A DNA stretch of 39,191 nt from CAYJIL01 sp964370235 (GTDB lineage Bacteria; Bacteroidota; Bacteroidia; Bacteroidales; Rikenellaceae), in contig CAYJIL010000006.1 of NCBI GenBank assembly GCA_964370235.1, forward strand, positions 1-39,191, given 5' to 3'. Positions within the stretch are counted from its first letter, which is position 1. The number at the start of each line of letters is the position of its first letter. The notes beneath the pieces were generated by a model. It saw nothing but the letters and a program-made list of their open reading frames with translations, did not search any database and was not told where the DNA came from. The translations under genes were made by a program, and so were the position numbers. This document shows, piece by piece, positions 16,104-25,046 of this stretch.

Positions 16104-17792
16104 ATGAAGAACATTATGAAATATAAAATAAGAATTGCGAGTCTATTGTGGGCTGCTACAACACTTTTCTCCTGTAATGTGCTTGAGTTGGAACCACTAG
16201 ATTCGTTCACCGAGGATAATATCTTCTCTGATGCATCTCTTACCGAGGCCTATGTAAATGGACGTTATTCGGGTTTGAGAAACGGATGGAGTAACGAGGC
16301 ACTTCGTTATGTGAGCGATGAGTCGATGTGTAATCACAACTGGGGGCAGTGCTATACCCTAAACGATGGTAAAATGACGGCCGACGATGCTGGTGATTAC
16401 CATGTTTGGAGTAGCTACTATGCTCGTATAAAGGAGTGTAACATATTCTTCGAAAATCTCGAAAAATTAGAGCAAACTTCGGCATCACAAGAGGATATAA
16501 ACCGCATGATTGGCGAAGTTAAATTCTTGCGTGCTTACTACTACGTTGAATTAGTTAACAGATATGGTGGAGTGCCATATATTACTACAACATTTGAGCT
16601 AGAGGGCGATCATGATATGGCACGTAATAGTTATGAGGAGTGTGTTACTGCTATTGTTGCCGAACTAGACGAGGCTGCTGATCTACTACCTCTTTCATAT
16701 AGTGGTAGCGATTATGGTCGTGCAACAAAAGGTGCTGCACTAGCCCTAAAATCTAAGATTCTACTATATGCCGCTAGCCCACTGTGGAACCCCGATGGCA
16801 CAACTAGCAAGTGGCAGGCTGCTGCCGATGCTGCAAAGGCGGTAATCGACCTAACGAACGATGGAGGTTCGCCAATGTATGCTCTCGAAGAGGACTATGG
16901 TAAGTTGTTTTTAATGGATAAGAGTAGCGAAGCAATCTTCCTAAGACTATACACAACCGAGCAGGGACATAGTTTCGACTGGCAAAACTCTCCAAATGGT
17001 TTTGCGGGCTATGGTGCAACGTGTGTGTCGCAAAATTTGGTTGATGCCTACGAGTTGATAGATGGTTCGACGATAGATCCATCAACACAGTATCAGTTGG
17101 CAGATCCTTACCAAGGGCGTGATCCTCGTTTTTACCAAACGGTAGTATATAATGGTAGCGAATTTAGAGGGCGCCAGATAGAAACTTTCCTTTATACCCA
17201 GGCAGGCAAACCTAACGGTACGGGTGGTGTCGATAGCGAAGTAAGCCCTATCGAGGCGTGGAACTCGTCGGAGAGTCGCTATACGCTACGTAAGTTTATG
17301 GACGAGAGCCTAGGTGCACAGGCTTGGAGCATTAATGCATCGCACCCGTGGATCTATTCTCGTTTGGGCGAAATATACCTAAACTATGCCGAAGCATCGG
17401 CTGCTCTAGGCAACGAAGAGCAGGCTCGCACATACCTAAACAAAATTAGAGAGCGAGCACGTGGCGACCAACAAGGCATTTTGCCCGATGTTACGGCTTC
17501 GGGTAGCGAACTTGTAGCAAAAATTCGTCACGAGCGTCGCATTGAGCTAGCTTTTGAGGAGCATCGTTTCTTTGATGTTCGCCGTTGGATGATTGCCGAG
17601 CAAACCGAAAATGAATCAATTGATAAAATAATGGTATACAAGTCGGTAGAAGATGGTACGCTTTCGCACGAGATTGCACATTTGCAAAATCGCACGTTCA
17701 TATCACCACAGCACTATCTGCTACCAGTACCTAATAGCGAGCGACGAAAAGCTCCGAGCCTAACACAAAATCCGGGTTATGGCGGAATTTAG
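16104..17792 (+). CDS. SusD/RagB-family glycan-binding outer-membrane lipoprotein
   Basis: This 562-residue surface lipoprotein caps the SusC barrel and captures substrate. The lipobox LFSC places the lipidated cysteine at residue 24. The N-terminal LEPLDSFTEDNIFSD segment, the TPR-like helices (VKFLRAYYYVELVNRYGGVP) and the C-terminal RLGEIYLNYAEASAALG and RHERRIELAFEEHRFFDVRRW segments are classic RagB/SusD signatures. It begins 20 bases after susC and is followed by a strong terminator, so it closes the operon that starts near 8954. A second in-frame ATG lies at 16116, but the first is used because the signal remains acceptable. Confidence 0.95.
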   Translation: MKNIMKYKIRIASLLWAATTLFSCNVLELEPLDSFTEDNIFSDASLTEAYVNGRYSGLRNGWSNEALRYVSDESMCNHNWGQCYTLNDGKMTADDAGDYHVWSSYYARIKECNIFFENLEKLEQTSASQEDINRMIGEVKFLRAYYYVELVNRYGGVPYITTTFELEGDHDMARNSYEECVTAIVAELDEAADLLPLSYSGSDYGRATKGAALALKSKILLYAASPLWNPDGTTSKWQAAADAAKAVIDLTNDGGSPMYALEEDYGKLFLMDKSSEAIFLRLYTTEQGHSFDWQNSPNGFAGYGATCVSQNLVDAYELIDGSTIDPSTQYQLADPYQGRDPRFYQTVVYNGSEFRGRQIETFLYTQAGKPNGTGGVDSEVSPIEAWNSSESRYTLRKFMDESLGAQAWSINASHPWIYSRLGEIYLNYAEASAALGNEEQARTYLNKIRERARGDQQGILPDVTASGSELVAKIRHERRIELAFEEHRFFDVRRWMIAEQTENESIDKIMVYKSVEDGTLSHEIAHLQNRTFISPQHYLLPVPNSERRKAPSLTQNPGYGGI

Positions 17793-17821
17793 CTTTGATT
17801 TAATTTAATTCATCCCCAGTT

Positions 17822-17851
17822 GGAGAGAGGTTATTTGCCTCTCTCCTTTTT
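17822..17851 (+). terminator. Intrinsic terminator after susD
   Basis: A perfect 9-bp stem GGAGAGAGG/CCTCTCTCC with the loop TTATTTG is followed by five Ts. It separates the SusC/D operon from the phosphatase gene. Confidence 0.9.
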
Positions 17852-17901
17852 ATTTATTAATATTGTAATATCATTTATATGAATAAGATGTTATAACTTC
17901 T

Positions 17902-17909
17902 TATTTTTG
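17902..17909 (+). promoter_or_regulatory. -7 box for the phosphodiesterase-phosphatase gene
   Basis: TATTTTTG matches TAnnTTTG, 24 bases before the start codon. I see no good -33 match. Confidence 0.45.
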
Positions 17910-17932
17910 TGCCCAAATAATTTAAATTAAAC

Positions 17933-19804
17933 ATGAAGAAAATCCTATTGTCAGTCGCTTTTGCCCTTATGGTTGGGTCGTTGTCGGCGCAGAGTTACTA
18001 TAATCCTAGCCCGAGTCGAGGTATGGAATTCCCTGTGATGATTCAGTCACATAACGATTATCGTCAAGAGGTGCCACTGCTTGAGGCTTATAGCCAAGGT
18101 GCATCGCTAATAGAGGCCGATTTGTATATTCGTGACGGAGAGTTAGTGGTTGCTCACGATAGAGACGAGGTAGCAACAGCTCCAACACTTGACTCTATCT
18201 ACCTAAAGCCACTAGCGGCAATCTTTAAATCAAACAATGGTCGTCCGTGGAAAGATAGCGAGCAAACAATTACACTTCTTATCGACCCAAAAGAACGTGG
18301 TCAAGAGGTGTGTGATATGCTATTGGCAAAGTATAAGCAAATGCCCGAGCTATTCGATAGCAGTGTAAACAAGTATGCAGTACGCACTATTGTTAGTGGT
18401 AGCCGTCCAGCGGTCGAGAATTTTGTTAACTACCCAAAAAACTATATGCTGTTTGATGGTATTATAGGGGTAGACTACACAAAAGAGCAACTAAGTCACG
18501 TAGGCTTAATTAGCGCTTCGATAAAAGATTACAGTGTATGGAATGGCAAAGGAGTATTTGTTGAGCGTGATCGCAAGGCTGTACAAGAGGCTATCGACTA
18601 TGCTCACAATTTGGGCAAGCCTATACGCTTTTGGGCTACGGCAGATTGTCCTAACTCTTGGTTAACTCTACACAAAATGGGTGTCGATGTAATTAACACC
18701 GATATGCCAGCCGAGTGTGCAATTTTCTTTAGCGATTTTCACAAAAAGAGCTTTGAGCTAACACAAGAAATTGACACGCCATACCAGCCAAGCTACAAAA
18801 GCGATGGTTCAAACAAAATGCCTAAGAACATAATCTTCATCATTGGTGATGGTATGTCGCTTCCTCAAATTACAGCAGCCGAAACAGTGGTAGGGCAAAT
18901 GGCAGTTACACAAATTCGCCAAATTGGTCTGCAACGAACAAGTGCTCTCGATAGTTATATTACCGACTCGGCAGGTGCCGGAAGTGCCCTTATGACAGGT
19001 AGCAAGCATAACAATCGCCACATTAGCGCAGCAGCAGATGGTACTCCATCGGAATCTTTGTCAGAGGCGTTGGGCGACAGAGGATATGGCATTGGGTTTG
19101 TGACTGGTGGCGATATTTCGGACGCTACGCCAGCCGCTGTTTATGCACACCACACCGAGCGTGATAGCTCTCAAAATATTGTAGGTCAACTACTCGATAG
19201 CAATGTTAGCGTGGCAGTTGGTGCGGGCGAGCACCACTTCAATAAGCGTTGGGATGGTCGTAATATTTTTTCGGAGCTAAAGGCAAAAGGTTTTGAGCAC
19301 TACTCTTCGGTAGAGGATATTGCATCGGGCGATGGCGACAAGGTTATTTGCATCGATAGTGAGCTAAACAGCTTTGTAAAAGACGAGGACGATATGGCTC
19401 GCATCGCTAACAGTATGGTGAATGCAGTTGAGGTACTTGAGCGTGGCGACAATAAAGGTTATTTTATTATGGTTGAGGTATCAAGAATCGACTATGCAGG
19501 ACATAGTAACGATGTTCGTCACTCTGTAATTGAGACTCTAAATATGGACAGAGTTGTATCGCATGCTCTAGAACTTGCCGACAAAGATGGCGAGACGCTA
19601 GTAGTTGTAACGGGCGATCACGAGACTGGTGGTATGACTATTGTTGGTGGCGAAAAGGGCAAGAGCGTTGTGGTTTTGCACTCGTCAAACGACCACACGG
19701 CAATTATGATTCCTGTATTTGCGTATGGTCCACGCTCGCAAGATTTTTCGGGAGTGTATGAAAATACAAAGATTCCTCAAATTTTTAAATCGATTATGAA
19801 GTAA
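17933..19804 (+). CDS. Secreted fusion of GDPD/AIM6-like phosphodiesterase and alkaline phosphatase
   Basis: A signal peptide (cleavage near LSA-Q, residue 20) targets this 623-residue protein outside the cytoplasm. Residues about 35-270 resemble PI-PLC/GDPD-superfamily phosphodiesterases of the AIM6-like type: SHNDY at 39-43, EADLYI from 61 and VAHD at 73-76 supply the expected histidines and acids. Residues about 297-623 form an alkaline phosphatase: D306 in IGDGMS, nucleophile Ser346 in TDSAGAG, D520 and H524 in RIDYAGH, D562-H563 in GDHETGG and H588. All metal ligands I can identify are present. A coupled reaction, diester cleavage then phosphate release, is plausible. It has its own promoter and terminator immediately after susD. 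The physiological substrate is unknown. Confidence 0.88.
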   Translation: MKKILLSVAFALMVGSLSAQSYYNPSPSRGMEFPVMIQSHNDYRQEVPLLEAYSQGASLIEADLYIRDGELVVAHDRDEVATAPTLDSIYLKPLAAIFKSNNGRPWKDSEQTITLLIDPKERGQEVCDMLLAKYKQMPELFDSSVNKYAVRTIVSGSRPAVENFVNYPKNYMLFDGIIGVDYTKEQLSHVGLISASIKDYSVWNGKGVFVERDRKAVQEAIDYAHNLGKPIRFWATADCPNSWLTLHKMGVDVINTDMPAECAIFFSDFHKKSFELTQEIDTPYQPSYKSDGSNKMPKNIIFIIGDGMSLPQITAAETVVGQMAVTQIRQIGLQRTSALDSYITDSAGAGSALMTGSKHNNRHISAAADGTPSESLSEALGDRGYGIGFVTGGDISDATPAAVYAHHTERDSSQNIVGQLLDSNVSVAVGAGEHHFNKRWDGRNIFSELKAKGFEHYSSVEDIASGDGDKVICIDSELNSFVKDEDDMARIANSMVNAVEVLERGDNKGYFIMVEVSRIDYAGHSNDVRHSVIETLNMDRVVSHALELADKDGETLVVVTGDHETGGMTIVGGEKGKSVVVLHSSNDHTAIMIPVFAYGPRSQDFSGVYENTKIPQIFKSIMK

Positions 19805-19823
19805 TTATAAGCGGTTAAATAAT

Positions 19824-19862
19824 AAAAAGGTGGTGTCGTCGTTTGATTGACACCACCTTTTT
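19824..19862 (+). terminator. Intrinsic terminator after the phosphatase gene
   Basis: A perfect stem GGTGGTGTC/GACACCACC flanked by five As and five Ts, with an 11-base loop. The symmetry means it could work in both directions. Confidence 0.88.
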
Positions 19863-20101
19863 GTTATATTTGTATTAGCGTTTGATAAAACTTTTAATCG
19901 AATTCTAGTGTGTAATATCTACCTTTAACCCTCGCCATACAAAATACTCAGTATTCAGCAAGTGTGCGTTAGAGTGGCGATAGCTCAACTAAATAAATGT
20001 TATTAACCCTATGATGTAAAAAAACAATCAAATATTCTTCAAACCCTATATTACAAATCTGCTGTGGTGTGTGTACGATCGAGAATTTTTGTAGTCAACA
20101 C

Positions 20102-20109
20102 TAAATTTG
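20102..20109 (+). promoter_or_regulatory. -7 box of the SIMPL-GH29 operon
   Basis: TAAATTTG matches TAnnTTTG, 31 bases upstream of the ATG at 20140. It includes the TTG that a naive gene caller might take as the start, which helps to fix the start at 20140. Confidence 0.5.
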
Positions 20110-20139
20110 TATATACCCACTAACATAAAACAAATAATT

Positions 20140-20844
20140 ATGCAATCAACTTTTAATAGAATTCTACCTGCAACCATTATTATGATTGGAGTTATAATTT
20201 TTGGATGTACGCTTAAGAGCGCTTTGGCAGACTTTAAAGATAGCGAGCGAGTTGTATCTGTTAAAGGCTTGGCCGAGCGAGAAGTTAATGCCGATCGTGT
20301 AATTTGGCCACTAAGCGTTAGGTTGGCCGATAATAATCTTCAAACCCTATATAGCGAAGTTGAGCGAGTGCAATCAACAATCATAGGATTTGTTGAAAAT
20401 GGCGGTATTGCCAAAGACGAGATAACCCTGAGCCCAATCACTATGTTTGATAACAGGGCACAAAGCTACTCTGTCGAGAGCCCCTATCGTTACTCAACCA
20501 CCGTTATTGTAACAGTTGCTAGCTCAAAGGTCGATTTGGTTCGATCTCTCATGCAGAGCCAAGGCGAGCTAATAAAAAAAGGTGTTGCACTTAGCCAAGA
20601 GTATAACGCCCAAACACAATTTGTGTTTACGGGTCTAAACGACATAAAACCCCAAATGATTGAACAAGCAACCAAAGCTGCAAGAGCTTCGGCCGATAAA
20701 TTTGCCGATGATTCGGGTAGCGATCTAGGCAAGATTAGAAGTGCCAACCAAGGTCAATTCTCAATTAGCGATAGAGACGTAAACACTCCATACATTAAAC
20801 GTGTGAGAGTTGTAACAACCGTTGAATACTACCTAAACGATTAA
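20140..20844 (+). CDS. SIMPL (DUF541) domain protein
   Basis: The 234-residue protein starts at ATG 20140; the upstream TTG at 20107 lies in the promoter. A single N-terminal hydrophobic segment (about 9-23, PATIIMIGVIIFGC) suggests an inner-membrane anchor or uncleaved signal with the rest in the periplasm. The body from about 38 (VVSVKGLAEREVNADR) to the C-terminal VRVVTTVEYYL is the SIMPL/DUF541 fold, found in BP26/OMP28-like and YggE-like proteins. Its molecular role is unknown. The gene is 27 bases upstream of the fucosidase and appears to share its transcript; that pairing is unusual. Confidence 0.85.
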   Translation: MQSTFNRILPATIIMIGVIIFGCTLKSALADFKDSERVVSVKGLAEREVNADRVIWPLSVRLADNNLQTLYSEVERVQSTIIGFVENGGIAKDEITLSPITMFDNRAQSYSVESPYRYSTTVIVTVASSKVDLVRSLMQSQGELIKKGVALSQEYNAQTQFVFTGLNDIKPQMIEQATKAARASADKFADDSGSDLGKIRSANQGQFSISDRDVNTPYIKRVRVVTTVEYYLND

Positions 20845-20871
20845 CACTATACTAATATAACATTCTTAAAA

Positions 20872-23091
20872 ATGAAAAGAGTCGCTTTACCGATACTTGC
20901 TACAATGCTAGCAGTGTCGCTTTATGGGCAAAATGGTAATATAAAACCATCGAACACATTCAAAATCGAGCCCACCGATACACCTCAAACAATTCTCGAA
21001 AAGGCAGCAAACACAATTCCAACAGAGAGACAGCTTGCAGCACTTCGTAACGAGTACATTGCATTCATTCACTTTGGGCCAAACACATTTACTCGCCTAG
21101 AGTGGGGTAATGGTATGGAAGACCCAAAGGTTTTTGACCTCAAAAATCTTGATACCGACCAGTGGTGTAGTGCCATGAAGGCATCGGGAATAGAGATGGT
21201 AATTCTCACGGCAAAGCACCACGATGGTTTTGTGCTTTGGCAGAGTAGGTACACCGATCATGGTATAATGTCGGTACCGTTCGAGAATGGTAAAGGTGAT
21301 GTTATGCGTGACTTGGCTGCATCTTGTCGTAAATATGGCATGAAGCTAGGTGTTTACCTATCACCAGCCGATTTGTTCCAGATCGAAAACCCAGAAGGGC
21401 TTTATGGTAACCTGAGCAAAAAAACTATGCGCACGATTCCACGCCCAGTCGAAGGTCGCCCATTCGAAGATAAGCGCACCTTTGAGTTTGTGGTTGACGA
21501 TTATAACGAATATTTCTTGAACCAACTATTCGAGCTACTTACCGAGTATGGCGAAATAGACGAAGTGTGGTTCGATGGAGCTCACCCCAAGCGCAAAGGT
21601 GGTCAAACCTATAACTACACAGCATGGCGAGAGCTTATTCGTGAGCTAGCACCCAAGGCTGTTATCTTTGGTAAAGAAGATGTGAGATGGTGTGGTAACG
21701 AGGCGGGTGGTACTCGTGAGGCCGAACAAAACGTTATTGCATACCAATCCAATCCCGATACTATGCAGGTTTTTGCCGACATGACAAACGTAGACTTGGG
21801 TAGTCGCAAGGTGCTCGAAGATGCAAAATATATACACTACCAACAAACCGAAACAAATACATCTATTCGTGAGGGCTGGTTCTACCGAGACGACACTCAC
21901 CAAGGTGTACGTAGTGCAGACGATATTTTCGACATCTACGAGCGTTCGGTTGGTGGTAATGCTACGTTCTTGCTTAATATTCCACCCAATAGAGATGGTA
22001 AATTCTCTGACCGTGATGTTGCCGCTTTGCGTGAAGTTGGCGATCGCATACGTGACACCTATGGCAAAGATTTGCTAAAGGGGAGCGATGCCAACGCCGT
22101 TTTACTAGACGAAAATGACGAGACATACACACTACTTAGTGGCGATAATAAGGAGATAATCATTAAAACTCCTAAGCCTATAACAATTAATCGTGTTACT
22201 ATTCAAGAGGCTGTTGCAACTCACTCCGAAAGAGTTGAGTCTGTAATTCTTGATGTTATGGTTGATGGTAAATGGAAAGAAGTTGCAAGTGCTCCTGTTG
22301 TGGGTTACAAGCGAATTTTGCGTTTTGCCGATGTAACTACCGATGCATTGCGCATTAGAGTTCCTGAGTCGAGACTCGACCCTGCTATCTCAACGGTTTC
22401 GGCACACTACTACCAGTCGCCACCTCCTTCGTTAGAGGCAGTGCAGGCTGTTAATGGCGAGGTAACTATACAGCCAAAGAGCCATGCCTTTAGCTGGAAA
22501 CCTCACGGCGAAGATATTGCTGCAAACCTTAACCAAGGTTACAAAATTTATTACACAACCGATGATACTGCACCAAGTGCAAAATCGACACTATACACTG
22601 GTCCATTTATGATGGATGGAGGTATTGTTCGTGCTATCTCGATTCAGAACGACAAATCGGGTGCTCCACTTAAAGAGCAAATCGAATGGGTGAAAAAAGG
22701 TTGGGACATCTCTACTACAATGAAAGTAGAGCAAGCTGCAAAGAACGCAATCGATGCAGACCCAAAGAGCTTTATGTTAGCTACAAAGGGTAGTGGCGAG
22801 AATGCAATCACCATTAACATGGGCAGCGAGAAAACGATAACAGGTATCTCTTACACGCCACAAACTGTTAACTCCGAGGGTTTGATCTCTTCGGCAAAGT
22901 TATATACTAGTTTCGATGGTAAAAAGTGGATGCAGGTTGGTTTCATCAACTTTGGTAACATGATTAACGACCCATCAAAGCGCTACTTCTTCCTTCCAAA
23001 CCCAGTGAAGGGACAATACGTTAAGCTAGTTGTAGATGCAACGGCTAAGGGTGATTCGCAGGTTACTGCAAGTGAGATAGGTGTTTTCTAG
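20872..23091 (+). CDS. GH29 alpha-L-fucosidase with C-terminal accessory domains
   Basis: This 739-residue secreted enzyme (signal ending near LYG-Q, 20) should release alpha-linked L-fucose from glycans. The catalytic (beta/alpha)8 domain spans about 45-405, with FIHFGPNTF at 65-73, AKHHDGF at 114-120 and the retaining nucleophile Asp235 in VWFDGA. A beta-sandwich (about 410-525) follows, then a chitobiase/hexosaminidase C-terminal-type segment (KIYYTTDDTAPSAKS) and an F5/8-type-C-like galactose-binding domain to the C-terminus. The acid/base glutamate is not obvious by eye. It ends with a strong terminator and lies near the SusC/D genes, suggesting a fucose-containing host or plant/algal glycan. 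Confidence 0.92.
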   Translation: MKRVALPILATMLAVSLYGQNGNIKPSNTFKIEPTDTPQTILEKAANTIPTERQLAALRNEYIAFIHFGPNTFTRLEWGNGMEDPKVFDLKNLDTDQWCSAMKASGIEMVILTAKHHDGFVLWQSRYTDHGIMSVPFENGKGDVMRDLAASCRKYGMKLGVYLSPADLFQIENPEGLYGNLSKKTMRTIPRPVEGRPFEDKRTFEFVVDDYNEYFLNQLFELLTEYGEIDEVWFDGAHPKRKGGQTYNYTAWRELIRELAPKAVIFGKEDVRWCGNEAGGTREAEQNVIAYQSNPDTMQVFADMTNVDLGSRKVLEDAKYIHYQQTETNTSIREGWFYRDDTHQGVRSADDIFDIYERSVGGNATFLLNIPPNRDGKFSDRDVAALREVGDRIRDTYGKDLLKGSDANAVLLDENDETYTLLSGDNKEIIIKTPKPITINRVTIQEAVATHSERVESVILDVMVDGKWKEVASAPVVGYKRILRFADVTTDALRIRVPESRLDPAISTVSAHYYQSPPPSLEAVQAVNGEVTIQPKSHAFSWKPHGEDIAANLNQGYKIYYTTDDTAPSAKSTLYTGPFMMDGGIVRAISIQNDKSGAPLKEQIEWVKKGWDISTTMKVEQAAKNAIDADPKSFMLATKGSGENAITINMGSEKTITGISYTPQTVNSEGLISSAKLYTSFDGKKWMQVGFINFGNMINDPSKRYFFLPNPVKGQYVKLVVDATAKGDSQVTASEIGVF

Positions 23092-23123
23092 TATATAGCA
23101 GCTAATCTCTATAAAATTACACA

Positions 23124-23165
23124 AAGAGGGCGTCTCGATTTTAGGTCGAGACGCCCTCTTTTTTT
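23124..23165 (+). terminator. Intrinsic terminator after the fucosidase gene
   Basis: A perfect 15-bp stem (23124-23138 with 23146-23160) with loop TTTTAGG is followed by at least five more Ts. It is the strongest terminator in the window. Confidence 0.93.
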
Positions 23166-23198
23166 GTGCCAAAAGTAACAAAAACTAAGAAAAAAAAG

Positions 23199-23206
23199 TA
23201 TATTTG
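23199..23206 (+). promoter_or_regulatory. -7 box of the DUF4831-folP-cdaA operon
   Basis: TATATTTG matches TAnnTTTG, 38 bases before the DUF4831 start. The -33 region is A-rich and lacks TTG. Confidence 0.5.
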
Positions 23207-23244
23207 TAAGTTACTATGATGATAACAATAAAAATATATAGTTT

Positions 23245-24195
23245 ATGAAAAGAGTTTTTATGATTTTTGCTATGGCAGCCCTGTCTCTATCGGCTACTAC
23301 GGCTATGGCTCAAACTGCAGCCTATAAGGGTTCGCTTGCTTATTTTACGCCACAAAGTGCAATTAAGGTAACAATTGTAGTTGAGCACGAAGAGCTTAAA
23401 AGAGGACCATACGCAAAATTCTCACAGCAATATTTGGGTGTAACAACTCCGTTGAGCGATAAGAGCTTTTATCGAGTTGTGTCGGCTTCGTTAGAGGGCT
23501 TTAACCAAAGCGAGCCATCGTCTATTGCTATATTAAAGGGCGAATCGCCAGTTGGCGTAATGGCAGATGTACAAGGGCAGGGTGGTGTTAGTAGCCTACC
23601 TACCCAAGCAAAGGGTGTTGCTATGGATGGTGCATTCTTGGATATGGGCATCAACCCAATCGTATATTCGGCAGCATCGTCACTATCTAGCGACCGCACC
23701 TCTATGCGTGAAAAGAGCGTTGAGGAGATGGCACAAGATGCAGCCTCTACTATCTTTACTTTGCGCAAGCGTCGTTTCGACCTAATCACTGGCGAGCTGG
23801 GCGAGGGTGCTTTTGGTGCAGGTCTAGGTGCAGCTATTGACGAAATGGCTCGCATCGAGAGCGAATATGTGTCGTTGTTTGTGGGTAAAAAGAGTACAAC
23901 AACAAAGAGCTACGAGTTTTTCATTGTTCCACAAGCAGGACAAAGTAGCTATGAGGTGTGCAAGTTTTCAGACCTAGACGGCATAAACGATTCGGCAAGT
24001 GAGTCTATCATGCTAACAGTTACTGCCGAAGGCAAAGTTACACAACCACCATTTACCGAGAAAAAGGCGTCAGAAATGGGTGTGTTCTATCGTGTTGCAG
24101 ACATGGCAGATTGTCGCCTAACAATATCGGGCGAGCTGCTAGATGTTAAGCGTTTGCCAGTCTATCAAAATGGCGCACTGCTAGAGGCTAAATAG
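23245..24195 (+). CDS. DUF4831 family secreted protein
   Basis: This 316-residue protein has a signal peptide ending near TAMA-Q (22). The region LKRGPYAKFSQQYLG and the later IFTLRKRRFDLITGELGEG are the parts I associate with DUF4831, a Bacteroidales periplasmic/cell-envelope family without known function. The C-terminal half repeatedly has short beta-strand patterns and ends GVFYRVADMADCRLTISGELL. Its stop is 2 bases before the folP start, so the three genes to cdaA look like one transcript. Why an envelope protein is coupled to folate synthesis is unclear. Confidence 0.8.
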   Translation: MKRVFMIFAMAALSLSATTAMAQTAAYKGSLAYFTPQSAIKVTIVVEHEELKRGPYAKFSQQYLGVTTPLSDKSFYRVVSASLEGFNQSEPSSIAILKGESPVGVMADVQGQGGVSSLPTQAKGVAMDGAFLDMGINPIVYSAASSLSSDRTSMREKSVEEMAQDAASTIFTLRKRRFDLITGELGEGAFGAGLGAAIDEMARIESEYVSLFVGKKSTTTKSYEFFIVPQAGQSSYEVCKFSDLDGINDSASESIMLTVTAEGKVTQPPFTEKKASEMGVFYRVADMADCRLTISGELLDVKRLPVYQNGALLEAK

Positions 24196-24197
24196 TA

Positions 24198-25046
24198 ATG
24201 GAAAAATCAATAAATATTGGCGGCGAGCTACTCTCTTTGGGTAGCCCTGCCGTTATGTCTATCATAAACGTAACCGACGATTCGTTCTACGGAGCAAGCC
24301 GCAGTATTGGCGAAAAAGATATTGCCGAGGCTGTTGAGCGTGCCATCGAAGAGGGTGCCGATATACTCGATACTGGTGGCTATTCGTCTCGTCCCGGGGC
24401 TAGCGATATTCCGGTCGAAGAAGAGACTAGGCGAGTGTTAATGGCTGTTTCGGCACTACGCAACTTTGCGGGCTATTTCCCTTTTTCGGTAGATACGTTT
24501 CGTAGCGAGGTAGTCGAGCGAGTCTTTGACGAGTATGGCGCATTTATGGTAAACGATATAACTGCTGGTGGTGGAGACGAGAATATGATTCCGCTAGTGG
24601 GTAAACTAGGCCTTCCATACATTGCTATGCACATGAGAGGAACGCCACAAACCATGAGCGAACTAACCAGCTATGACGATATTGTGGGCGATATATTGGC
24701 CTACTTTCGAGACAAAATAGAGGAACTAAAGTCGGCAGGAGTCAAGGATATTATTCTTGACCCGGGTTTTGGGTTTGCCAAAACACTAGAGCAAAACATT
24801 GAGCTAATGCGTAGATTATCCGAGTTTTCGGTTTTGCCTCACCCTTTGTTGGTTGGCATTTCTCGCAAGAGCATGATATATAAAAGCCTTGATACAACGG
24901 CAGATGATTCGCTAGTTGGAACAGCACTCCTAAACTGGGAGGCGCTCAGAGCAGGTGCATCAATCCTGAGAGTGCACGATACACACCAGTGTAGACAAAC
25001 AATCACACTAAGAGAAAAATATTATGGGGGATCTACTAAGCTTTAG
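24198..25046 (+). CDS. folP: Dihydropteroate synthase
   Basis: This 282-residue cytoplasmic enzyme joins 6-hydroxymethyl-dihydropterin pyrophosphate with p-aminobenzoate in folate synthesis. The TIM-barrel motifs are all present: IINVTDDSF at 22-30, DTGGYSSRPGA near 58-68, FSVDTFR near 97-103, VNDITAG near 119-125, ILDPGFGFAKT near 190-200 and LVGISRKS near 219-226. NVTDDSF carries a D where many homologues have P, a minor variation seen in Bacteroidetes. Its end overlaps the cdaA start by 23 bases, so translation of the two is probably coupled. Sulfonamide sensitivity cannot be read with certainty. Confidence 0.95.
   Translation: MEKSINIGGELLSLGSPAVMSIINVTDDSFYGASRSIGEKDIAEAVERAIEEGADILDTGGYSSRPGASDIPVEEETRRVLMAVSALRNFAGYFPFSVDTFRSEVVERVFDEYGAFMVNDITAGGGDENMIPLVGKLGLPYIAMHMRGTPQTMSELTSYDDIVGDILAYFRDKIEELKSAGVKDIILDPGFGFAKTLEQNIELMRRLSEFSVLPHPLLVGISRKSMIYKSLDTTADDSLVGTALLNWEALRAGASILRVHDTHQCRQTITLREKYYGGSTKL

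Larger units (their letters stand above)
19805..20139. other. Intergenic region before the SIMPL-fucosidase operon
   Basis: These 335 bases hold the terminator at 19824-19862 and the -7 box at 20102-20109. I see no gene or notable repeat in the middle part. Confidence 0.6.

Noticed and set aside
20107..20139. TTG start for the SIMPL protein
   Set aside because: The TTG is the end of the TAAATTTG -7 box; the ATG at 20140 is the sensible start.
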